NCBI GenBank assembly: GCA_025924775.1
Contig: JAICHS010000032.1
Span: forward strand, 1-14,890
Direction of reading: 5' to 3'
DNA from: Rhodanobacteraceae bacterium
GTDB lineage: Bacteria > Pseudomonadota > Gammaproteobacteria > Xanthomonadales > Rhodanobacteraceae
Length of the DNA: 14,890 nucleotides
The notes under the pieces are model-generated. The model saw only the letters and a program-made list of their open reading frames with translations. It was not told the origin of the DNA and ran no database searches. Shown one piece after another: positions 9,481 to 14,890 of the stretch; position 1 is the stretch's first letter; each line of letters opens with the position of its first letter. The position numbers were made by a program, and so were the translations under genes.

Positions 9481-10052
9481 TCAGCCCAGCCGCTCCGCGA
9501 TGCGGTCGGCCACGCGCAGGGCGTTGGCGATGATGGTGAGCGTCCGATTGACCGCGCCAATCGAGGGAAAGTAGCTGGCGTCCACGACATACAGGTTGTC
9601 CGGTTCGTACGCCTTGCCGTCGAGGTCGAGCACCGAGGTTGCCGGGTCGGTGCCAAAGCGCGCGGTGCTGGCCTGGTGCGCGGCCTGGTCGCGGTACGGC
9701 GCGAACACGTCGTACTTCAACGGCCATTCGGGCGAGATGCCCTCGGCGTGCTCGAGCCGTTCGAAGTCGCATTCGCGCAACCGGAACAGCGCCGCGCCAT
9801 ACATCTTGGAATTGCCGCCGACGAAATAGTGCGGGTCCGGATGCGAGGCCATCCCGCCCTTGTCGTACCAGGTTTCATTCGCCTGGTGGGCGTTGTCGAT
9901 GGACACCTCGCGTGGATTCCGGGTGTCCGGTGCGCGTTCCAGGAAGTTGCCGCGCTCAAGCATCAGGATCTGCTTGCCGGTCGGCGCGAGCCGCTGCGCC
10001 AGCGTGGCGCCGCCGGGGCCGATGACGATCAGGTCGAGTAGGCGTCTGGCAT
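9481..10052 (-). pseudogene. GMC-family FAD oxidoreductase remnant (internal deletion plus N-terminal lesions)
   Basis: Intact GMC oxidoreductases have about 500-560 residues and oxidise alcohols or sugars using FAD bound at an N-terminal Rossmann fold. Here only about 190 residues remain in the main frame. The N-terminal part has DLIVIGPGG, LMLERG and the FAD-loop segment HYFVGGNSKMYGAALFR. At FAPYRDQAAHQ, near 9680-9700, it jumps directly to the C-terminal part: TARFGTDPATSVLD, NLYVVDASYFPS, GAVNRTLTI. About 300 residues, including most of the substrate domain, are missing. The Rossmann motif lacks two residues of the usual GxGxxG. The likely original start, ATG at 10052 (MPDAYST then TGA), is in another frame than DLIVIG, implying a small indel. 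A longer open frame reaches an ATG at 10110, but those extra residues look unrelated to the family. It might still be translated as a short protein but cannot be a working GMC enzyme. Confidence 0.82.
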
Positions 10053-10132
10053 GCGTCGTGCCGAACGCGCCGCGGCGACAGGCGGTGCTCGTAGCGGTGG
10101 CGCCGTGCATGGCCCGTCAACGCGGCGGCCAT

Positions 10133-10161
10133 TTGGTGCCGCCCGGGCCGCAGGATATACT
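10133..10161 (+). promoter_or_regulatory. Putative sigma70-type promoter of the cytochrome c gene
   Basis: TTGGTG at 10133-10138 and TATACT at 10156-10161 are separated by 17 bases. The -10 matches the consensus at five of six positions and the -35 at three of six. Transcription would start near 10168, giving a leader of about 57 bases before the GTG start at 10225. It lies in a GC-rich region where such an AT-rich hexamer stands out. It is a prediction from pattern only. Confidence 0.45.
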
Positions 10162-10213
10162 TGCGCGGTTGTGGCGTTCGCGGGACTTGGGGACGCCGCC
10201 CGCCAATTTGACC

Positions 10214-10217
10214 GGAG
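10214..10217 (+). promoter_or_regulatory. Ribosome binding site selecting the GTG start of the cytochrome c gene
   Basis: GGAG is placed 7 bases before GTG at 10225. The nearest in-frame ATG (10261) has no Shine-Dalgarno before it and would clip the residues ahead of the membrane anchor. In-frame starts further upstream lead into sequence without family resemblance and include the predicted promoter. Confidence 0.65.
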
Positions 10218-10224
10218 TTTGCCA

Positions 10225-10758
10225 GTGAGCACGCATCTCACCCCGTCCGACCGTACCTTCATGCGGCATTTCGCGATCATGATTGCCATGCTCGGCTGCA
10301 CCGCGGTGGTGTTCATCATCGTCGGCACGCTGGTGTGGTCATCGTTGCCGAAAGACAACAACCAGCTCGAGGTGCAGCAGGCGGGCGCGCGCATCACGCC
10401 GGTAGCCGCCGTGTATGCGGGCGATACCGGGCGCGCGGCGATGGCGGCCGCCAAGGCCGCATCGGACAAGGCAGCGGCATCGCAGGTCGCCTACGGTGGC
10501 ACCACCGATGGCAAGGTCATTTTCGACAAGTTGTGCACCACCTGTCATTCGACCGGTGCCGCGGGCGCGCCCAAAATCACCGACAAGTCGGCGTGGGCAC
10601 CGCGCATCAAGGAAGGCCTCGCCACCCTGGTCAAGCACGCGGTCGACGGCTACACCGGCCCTGACGGCAACCACATGCCGGCCAAGGGCGGCAACCCGGC
10701 GCTGACCGACGCGCAGGTTGAAGCCACCGTAAAGTGGATGGTGGGCCAGGCGCAGTAA
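10225..10758 (+). CDS. Membrane-anchored cytochrome c5-like monohaem protein
   Basis: This is a 177-residue electron carrier with one covalently bound haem. Residues 16-38 form a hydrophobic segment (HFAIMIAMLG...IIVGTLVW) with no obvious signal-peptidase site, so it probably stays as an N-terminal anchor with the haem domain in the periplasm. A flexible Ala/Lys-rich linker at about 60-95 precedes the haem domain. The haem motif is CTTCH at 104-108. The likely axial Met is Met151 in GNHMPAKGG, and the C-terminal helix ends in TVKWMVGQ. The pattern fits cytochrome c5/class I c-type cytochromes that pass electrons towards terminal oxidases. The GTG start is chosen for its Shine-Dalgarno. It is transcribed away from the GMC remnant and converges on the CBS gene, only 5 bp from its stop. 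Its specific redox partner cannot be told from this window. Confidence 0.9.
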   Translation: MSTHLTPSDRTFMRHFAIMIAMLGCTAVVFIIVGTLVWSSLPKDNNQLEVQQAGARITPVAAVYAGDTGRAAMAAAKAASDKAAASQVAYGGTTDGKVIFDKLCTTCHSTGAAGAPKITDKSAWAPRIKEGLATLVKHAVDGYTGPDGNHMPAKGGNPALTDAQVEATVKWMVGQAQ

Positions 10759-10763
10759 GTGGG

Positions 10764-11192
10764 TCAGCCGGCGATGTAACGCTGCAGGTGGTCGATTTCG
10801 GCCGCCTGGTCGGTGATGACCGCCTTGACCAGATCGCCGATCGACACGATGCCCACCAGCTGGTTGTTCTCGATCACTGGCAGGTGGCGCACGCGCAGTT
10901 CCGTGCACAGCCGCATGCATTCGTCCACCGTGGTGGAAGGCGAAACCGTGGTCGGCGCGGGCGTCATGATGTCCGCCACCGGCGTCTCGCGCGAGGAATG
11001 GCCTTTCAGGATCACCTTGCGGGCGTAGTCGCGCTCGGTGACGATGCCGGCCAGCGCGTTGTCACGCAGCACCAGCAGCGCGCCGACGCCGCGTTCGGCC
11101 ATCGACCGGATGGCGTCCAGCACCGGCGCTTCCGGCGCAATGCTGTAGATCGCGCTGCCCTTGTCCTCCAACAGATGCCTGACCTGTCGCAT
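10764..11192 (-). CDS. Two-CBS-domain protein
   Basis: This is a 142-residue protein made almost entirely of a CBS pair (Bateman module). The first repeat spans roughly residues 4-65, ending with GIVTERDYARK. The second spans roughly 73-129, starting at VADIMTPAP and ending with GIVSIGDLVK. CBS pairs bind adenine nucleotides or related ligands and usually act as energy or redox sensors. Stand-alone versions like this have no fused enzyme, so the target is unknown. No signal peptide or membrane segment is seen; it is cytoplasmic. The ATG at 11192 is supported by AGAGGA 7 bases upstream. A longer open frame continues upstream across mtgA, but it is a shadow. The gene is 35 bp downstream of mtgA on the same strand, so it may be the last gene of that operon. 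Confidence 0.9.
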   Translation of the reverse strand: MRQVRHLLEDKGSAIYSIAPEAPVLDAIRSMAERGVGALLVLRDNALAGIVTERDYARKVILKGHSSRETPVADIMTPAPTTVSPSTTVDECMRLCTELRVRHLPVIENNQLVGIVSIGDLVKAVITDQAAEIDHLQRYIAG

Positions 11193-11199
11193 GCGAGCA

Positions 11200-11205
11200 T
11201 CCTCT
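11200..11205 (-). promoter_or_regulatory. Ribosome binding site of the CBS-domain gene
   Basis: On the minus strand this reads AGAGGA, 7 bases before the ATG at 11192-11190. It decides the start against a much longer open frame that runs on upstream through mtgA. Confidence 0.6.
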
Positions 11206-11227
11206 GGATCGCGGAAGGGCCTTGATT

Positions 11228-12022
11228 CTAGCGCCTGCTGCGGTGGCTTTGCGAGGCGGCGTCGCGTGGACGCGGCGGGTGGGCAACCGTGATGTAGGCG
11301 ACGCCACCCAGTTGCCGCATCTGCCGCTCGATCCATGCGGCACGGCGCTGGACGTAGGCCGAGGGCCGGTCGGCGTGCCAGCCTCGCGGATTGGGCAGCA
11401 CGGCCGCCAACAGCGCGGCCTGGTGCGCGCCCAGGCGCGACGCGGGTTCGTGGAAATAGACCTGCGCGGCCGCCTCGACGCCGTAGATGCCGTCGCCGAG
11501 CTCGGCGATGTTGGCGTACACCTCGAGCACACGGCGCTTGGGCCAGGTGATGTCGATCAATACCGTGAAGTATGCCTCCAGGCCCTTGCGGAAAAATCCG
11601 CCGCCCGACCACAGGAACAGGTTGCGCGCGGTCTGCTGGGTGATCGTGCTGGCGCCGCGCAGGTGCCCACCGGCTTCGGCCACGTCGAGTGCGGATTTGA
11701 TCGAGTCGATGTCGAAGCCGTGGTTGAAGGGGAAGGTCTGGTCTTCGCCCGCGACCATCGCCAACGGCGCCACCGGTGCGATTTGGCGCCACGGCACCCA
11801 CCGGTAGTGCAGCGTGAACGCGTGGTTGCCGTGCCATGCCTGCGCCAGCCTGCGCTCGAGCATGTAGGCGCTGGTGACGGGCGGCACGAAGCGCAGGACC
11901 AGCACCGGCAACCAGGTTGCGGCAATGAATGCCAGGACCAGCCAACCGAGGCGCTTCAGCCAGCGGCGCGCACGTGGGCGCCGCCGCGTGCCCGCGTTCG
12001 GCCCTGTTTGCACATCCGTCAT
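11228..12022 (-). CDS. mtgA: Monofunctional peptidoglycan glycosyltransferase MtgA
   Basis: This GT51 enzyme polymerises glycan strands of peptidoglycan from lipid II at the outer face of the inner membrane. It has 264 residues, close to the usual length, with no transpeptidase domain. A basic N-terminus (RRRPRARR, 13-20) is followed by one membrane anchor at about 25-47. Motifs in order: GEDQTFP with the catalytic Glu93; GASTITQQTARNLFL at 123-137; RKGLE at 145-149; and KRRVLEVYANIAELG at 162-176, then YGVEAAAQVYF. All GT51 blocks are present. One position of the first block differs: Asn100 stands where E. coli MtgA has His in EDQKFPEHWGFD. The ATG has no visible Shine-Dalgarno and overlaps the stop of the upstream GGDEF/EAL gene (ATGA), which suggests translational coupling. 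The C-terminus ends in a short basic tail. Confidence 0.95.
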   Translation of the reverse strand: MTDVQTGPNAGTRRRPRARRWLKRLGWLVLAFIAATWLPVLVLRFVPPVTSAYMLERRLAQAWHGNHAFTLHYRWVPWRQIAPVAPLAMVAGEDQTFPFNHGFDIDSIKSALDVAEAGGHLRGASTITQQTARNLFLWSGGGFFRKGLEAYFTVLIDITWPKRRVLEVYANIAELGDGIYGVEAAAQVYFHEPASRLGAHQAALLAAVLPNPRGWHADRPSAYVQRRAAWIERQMRQLGGVAYITVAHPPRPRDAASQSHRSRR

Positions 12023-14890
12023 GCCGTGGCGTCGGGGACCGCGCGCCCGGTCCAGGTTTCAAACGGCCGCGCGGGCGAGTACAGGAAGCCCTGCGCTAAC
12101 TCGCAGCCCATGCCGGCCAGCAGGTCGCGCTGTTCGACGGTTTCCACGCCCTCGGCAATCACCTGCATCGACAACAACCTGGCCATCGCGAGGATGGAGC
12201 GGATGACCGCGTCGCTGCCGCCCTCGCCGTTGCCCGACAGGCCGCGCACGAATGACTGGTCGATCTTGAGCGCGTGCACCGGATACTGGTGCAGGTAGGA
12301 CAGTGAAGAGTAGCCCGTGCCGAAGTCATCCAGCGAAATGCGGATGCCGGTGTTGCCGAGGATCTCCAGCGTGCGCTTGGCCTCGGGCGGATTGTCCAGC
12401 ATCGCGCGCTCGGTGATTTCCAGCCGGATGCTCAGGGGTGACACGTCGTGTTCGGCTAGCAGCTTCAACAGGCGCCGGTCGAGGTCGGGATTGCGGAAGT
12501 GGCGCGCGGACAGGTTGATGCCGATGAACATGTCGTGCCCGCCGATCAGCGTGTTGGCCTGCTGGCAGACCTGTTCGAAGATTTGCCAGTCGATGGTCTC
12601 CGAGGCGCCGGTGTCTTCGGCGATGTTGAGGAACTCGCCGGGCAGCAGCAAGCCGCGCCGTGGATGTTGCCAACGCATCAACGCTTCGTAGCCGATGGTG
12701 GTGCCGTCCCGGATGGCCACCACCGGCTGGTAGAACGGCACGAACTCGCGCCGGGTGATGGCGCGGCGCAGGTCGTTCTCGGTTTCCAGCAGCGAAACCG
12801 CCTGCTGGCGCAGGCCCTCGTCGAACACCGCGAAGCGGTGCCGGCCGTCGGCCTTGGCGCGGTACATCGCCGAGTCGGCATCGCGCAACAATTCCTCCGG
12901 ATGGCGGTAATGCGCGGCCGCCAGCGTGATGCCGATCGAGGTCGAGGTGAACAGCTCCTTCGTGGCCAGCCGGAATGGCGCGTTCAAGTCGTCGATGATG
13001 CGCTTGGCGATCCGGCAGGCCTGCTCGGCCTCGGCGACGCCTTCCAGCAGCACGCCGAACTCGTCGCCGCCGAGGCGCGCGACCACGTCTTCGGACTTGA
13101 CGCACGCGCGGATGCGGCTGCCCGCCTGGAACAACAGGTCGTCGCCGATCAGGTGCCCGACCGAGTCGTTGATGACCTTGAAACGGTCGAGGTCCATGAA
13201 CAGCACCGCAAAACCCGTGGTGGCGTCGGCGCGGAAACGTTCCAGCGCGTGCTCCAGCCGTTGCATCAGCAGGCTGCGGTTGGGCAGGCCGGTGAGCGAG
13301 TCGTGCAGGGTTTCGTATTTGAGGCGCGCCTCGATGCGCTCGCGTTCGGCGATCTGCGCACGCAGGTCGCGGTTGGCCAGCGCCAGCGCGCGGGTGCGTT
13401 CACCCACCCGGTGCTCGAGGTTGGAATACGCGCGCTTGAGCGAATCGGTCGCGCGCACGCGCTCCAGCGCGTTGGCGATGTGGTAGGAAACGAAGGTCAG
13501 CAGCTCCTGGTCGCGCAGGGTGTAATGGTGCTCGGGTGTGTAGCTTTGCACGGCCAGCGCGCCGACCGCGTGCTCGGCGCACACCAGTGGCACACCCAGC
13601 CAGCAGACCGAATCACTGCCCGACGCCGCGACTTCGCCCGACTCGCGCAGCTTGGCGATTTCCGGCGCGTTCGCGAGCACCGCCGTGCCGTGCCTGAGCA
13701 CGTACTCGGTCAGGCCCGCCGCCAACCTGCGTGGCTGGCGTTCGCGGTCGCGCTCGTCCACCGAGTACGGAAACGTCAGTTCCGAGCCGTCCTCGGACAG
13801 CAGCGCGATGTAGAAATTGCGCGCATACAACAGCCCGCCCACGACCCGGTGCACCGCCGCGTAGAACTTGTCGATGCTGTCGGTGGTGCTGGCCAGTTCG
13901 GCGATGCGGAACAACGCCGCCTGCAGGCGTTCGCCACGCTGGCGTTCCAGCACCTGCTGCTGCAGCACGCGGTTGGTCTCGCGCAGTGCCTCGGTGCGTT
14001 CCTCGACGCGGTGTTCGAGCTCGGCATGCGCCAGGCGCCGTTCCAGCGCGGTCTGGATGTGTTGGGCCACATAGATCAGCAGGGTCTTGTCCTGCTCGTC
14101 GTAGTGGTGTTCCGCATCGTAACTTTGCACCACCACGCAGCCGACCACGTCACCCGAACGCAGCAGCGGCACGCCCAGCCAGTCCTCGCAGCGGGTGCCC
14201 GAACCGATGAAGGGCCCATCGACCTGGCGGCCGATTGCTTCGAGCGACCCCATCAGCGGACGCCCCTCGTGGGTCACGTACCAGGTGGGGCCGTATTTGA
14301 TTTCCGCCATCGGCATGTCGATCGACGGATAGGGCAAATCCGGATCGACGCTGTCCGCGTAGTAGGGAAAACGCACGCTGTCGCGTTGGGCGTCGTACAG
14401 CGCGATATAGAAATTCTCGGCGTACATCAGCGTGCCGACGATCTGATGCAATGCGCGGAACATCGGCGTGAGGTCACTGCCGACCGCGCTGGCCTGGTCC
14501 GCGATCGCGTACAGCGCGCGTTGCAGGCGTTCGGCACGCGCGAGCTGCTTGACCGAATCGCTCAACTGGTTGCGGTGGACCAGTGCGCGCACGCGCGTGT
14601 CGATCATTTCCGCCATGGTGCCCAGCAACGCGTCGTGCCCGGCATCGCCTGTAGGGCTGGTGATCCGCAGGGCGGTGTGTTCCGACAGCTTGATGGATGC
14701 CGCGCGCGTGCCGGCCTCCGGCGGCGCATCCGCGACGTCTGCGTCGCAACGTCGAAGCTGTGCGTCCGGCGCCAGTTTGGCCAGCAGGCTCTCGGCGGCC
14801 ACAATCACGCCGTCGAGATCCGTAGCCGCCCACAACTGGTTGATCGCGTGGCACAGGATCGCTGTGGTGGGCGGCTTGCTGGCGGGTGCG
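12019..14890 (-). CDS. GAF-GAF-GGDEF-EAL c-di-GMP enzyme, 5' end outside window
   Basis: This predicted bifunctional cyclic-di-GMP enzyme makes the messenger through GGDEF and degrades it through EAL. Residue numbers count from a TTG at 14835, but the frame stays open to the window edge (18 more codons including AILCHAINQLW), so the true start is outside. Order: a poorly defined, perhaps degenerate sensory region (1-100); GAF1 (about 105-265); coiled coil with LEHRVEERT (266-305); GAF2 (about 305-458); coiled coil with LEHRVGERT (459-505); GGDEF (about 506-670) with the motif intact at 589-593; EAL (about 688-925). EAL-domain residues are intact: E717 (EAL), N774, E806, D836-D837 in DDFGTG, K857, E895. 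The inhibitory site before GGDEF reads KSED instead of RxxD. No membrane segment is seen, so sensing is probably cytoplasmic; the GAF ligand is unknown. The stop codon overlaps the mtgA start. Confidence 0.93.
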   Translation of the reverse strand, partial: APASKPPTTAILCHAINQLWAATDLDGVIVAAESLLAKLAPDAQLRRCDADVADAPPEAGTRAASIKLSEHTALRITSPTGDAGHDALLGTMAEMIDTRVRALVHRNQLSDSVKQLARAERLQRALYAIADQASAVGSDLTPMFRALHQIVGTLMYAENFYIALYDAQRDSVRFPYYADSVDPDLPYPSIDMPMAEIKYGPTWYVTHEGRPLMGSLEAIGRQVDGPFIGSGTRCEDWLGVPLLRSGDVVGCVVVQSYDAEHHYDEQDKTLLIYVAQHIQTALERRLAHAELEHRVEERTEALRETNRVLQQQVLERQRGERLQAALFRIAELASTTDSIDKFYAAVHRVVGGLLYARNFYIALLSEDGSELTFPYSVDERDRERQPRRLAAGLTEYVLRHGTAVLANAPEIAKLRESGEVAASGSDSVCWLGVPLVCAEHAVGALAVQSYTPEHHYTLRDQELLTFVSYHIANALERVRATDSLKRAYSNLEHRVGERTRALALANRDLRAQIAERERIEARLKYETLHDSLTGLPNRSLLMQRLEHALERFRADATTGFAVLFMDLDRFKVINDSVGHLIGDDLLFQAGSRIRACVKSEDVVARLGGDEFGVLLEGVAEAEQACRIAKRIIDDLNAPFRLATKELFTSTSIGITLAAAHYRHPEELLRDADSAMYRAKADGRHRFAVFDEGLRQQAVSLLETENDLRRAITRREFVPFYQPVVAIRDGTTIGYEALMRWQHPRRGLLLPGEFLNIAEDTGASETIDWQIFEQVCQQANTLIGGHDMFIGINLSARHFRNPDLDRRLLKLLAEHDVSPLSIRLEITERAMLDNPPEAKRTLEILGNTGIRISLDDFGTGYSSLSYLHQYPVHALKIDQSFVRGLSGNGEGGSDAVIRSILAMARLLSMQVIAEGVETVEQRDLLAGMGCELAQGFLYSPARPFETWTGRAVPDATA

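Noticed and set aside
8830..10041. A 403-codon plus-strand frame spanning the glucan synthase start and the GMC remnant
   Set aside because: It crosses two real minus-strand loci and an intergenic gap, its composition is Arg/Pro/Ala-rich and it has no motif, so it is a compositional shadow.
10051..10224. An upstream extension of the cytochrome to 235 residues from an ATG at 10051
   Set aside because: The extension has no family resemblance, contains the predicted promoter, and the GTG at 10225 has a well-placed GGAG.
11193..12062. An upstream extension of the CBS protein to 432 residues
   Set aside because: The added part overlaps mtgA in another frame and looks like shadow sequence, and a good Shine-Dalgarno precedes the internal ATG at 11192.
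11222..12298. A 358-codon plus-strand frame over mtgA
   Set aside because: It is antisense to mtgA, which has all GT51 motifs; the plus-strand translation has no recognisable domain.
1..14890. tRNA or rRNA genes, insertion sequences, CRISPR arrays, attachment sites, defence or toxin-antitoxin modules
   Set aside because: Read by eye, no cloverleaf-like segment, transposase motif, regular spaced repeat or terminal inverted repeat was found, and nearly all of the sequence is assigned to the loci listed.

Overview
The window is GC-rich (roughly two thirds G+C by eye) and coding-dense. The gene content suggests a gammaproteobacterium, most plausibly of the Xanthomonadales (Xanthomonas/Rhodanobacter/Dyella relatives). 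This placement is inferred from general familiarity with the protein families and from composition; the window holds no rRNA or other phylogenetic marker.

Left part (1-9382, minus strand): a very large cyclic beta-glucan synthase gene of the NdvB/ChvB type (2921 codons) is followed after 55 bp by the 5' part of a glycoside hydrolase family 39 (beta-xylosidase-like) gene that runs off the left edge. The two look co-transcribed. The large protein should sit in the inner membrane and polymerise glucose from UDP-glucose, cyclise the chain and trim it by phosphorolysis. The role of the GH39 enzyme beside it is not known from the sequence.

Middle part (9383-10763): a decayed GMC-family flavin oxidoreductase gene (minus strand) keeps its FAD-binding N-terminus and its C-terminal end. 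It has lost some 300 residues in between and has further lesions at its N-terminus. Facing away from it, a plus-strand gene encodes a membrane-anchored, single-haem cytochrome c5-like protein with a convincing ribosome binding site before a GTG start and a plausible sigma70 promoter.

Right part (10764-14890, minus strand): three genes run in one direction. The first is a large c-di-GMP enzyme with duplicated GAF sensor modules followed by GGDEF and EAL domains; its 5' end lies beyond the right edge. Next is mtgA (monofunctional peptidoglycan glycosyltransferase), whose ATG overlaps the stop codon of the preceding gene. Last is a small two-CBS-domain protein, which ends 5 bp from the convergent cytochrome gene.

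No RNA genes, insertion sequences, CRISPR arrays, attachment sites or convincing terminators were found. There are no non-coding stretches over 300 bp. Nothing here clearly amounts to an undescribed system. The most distinctive points are the glucan synthase/GH39 pairing, the layered decay of the GMC gene, and the duplicated GAF module of the c-di-GMP enzyme coupled to mtgA.
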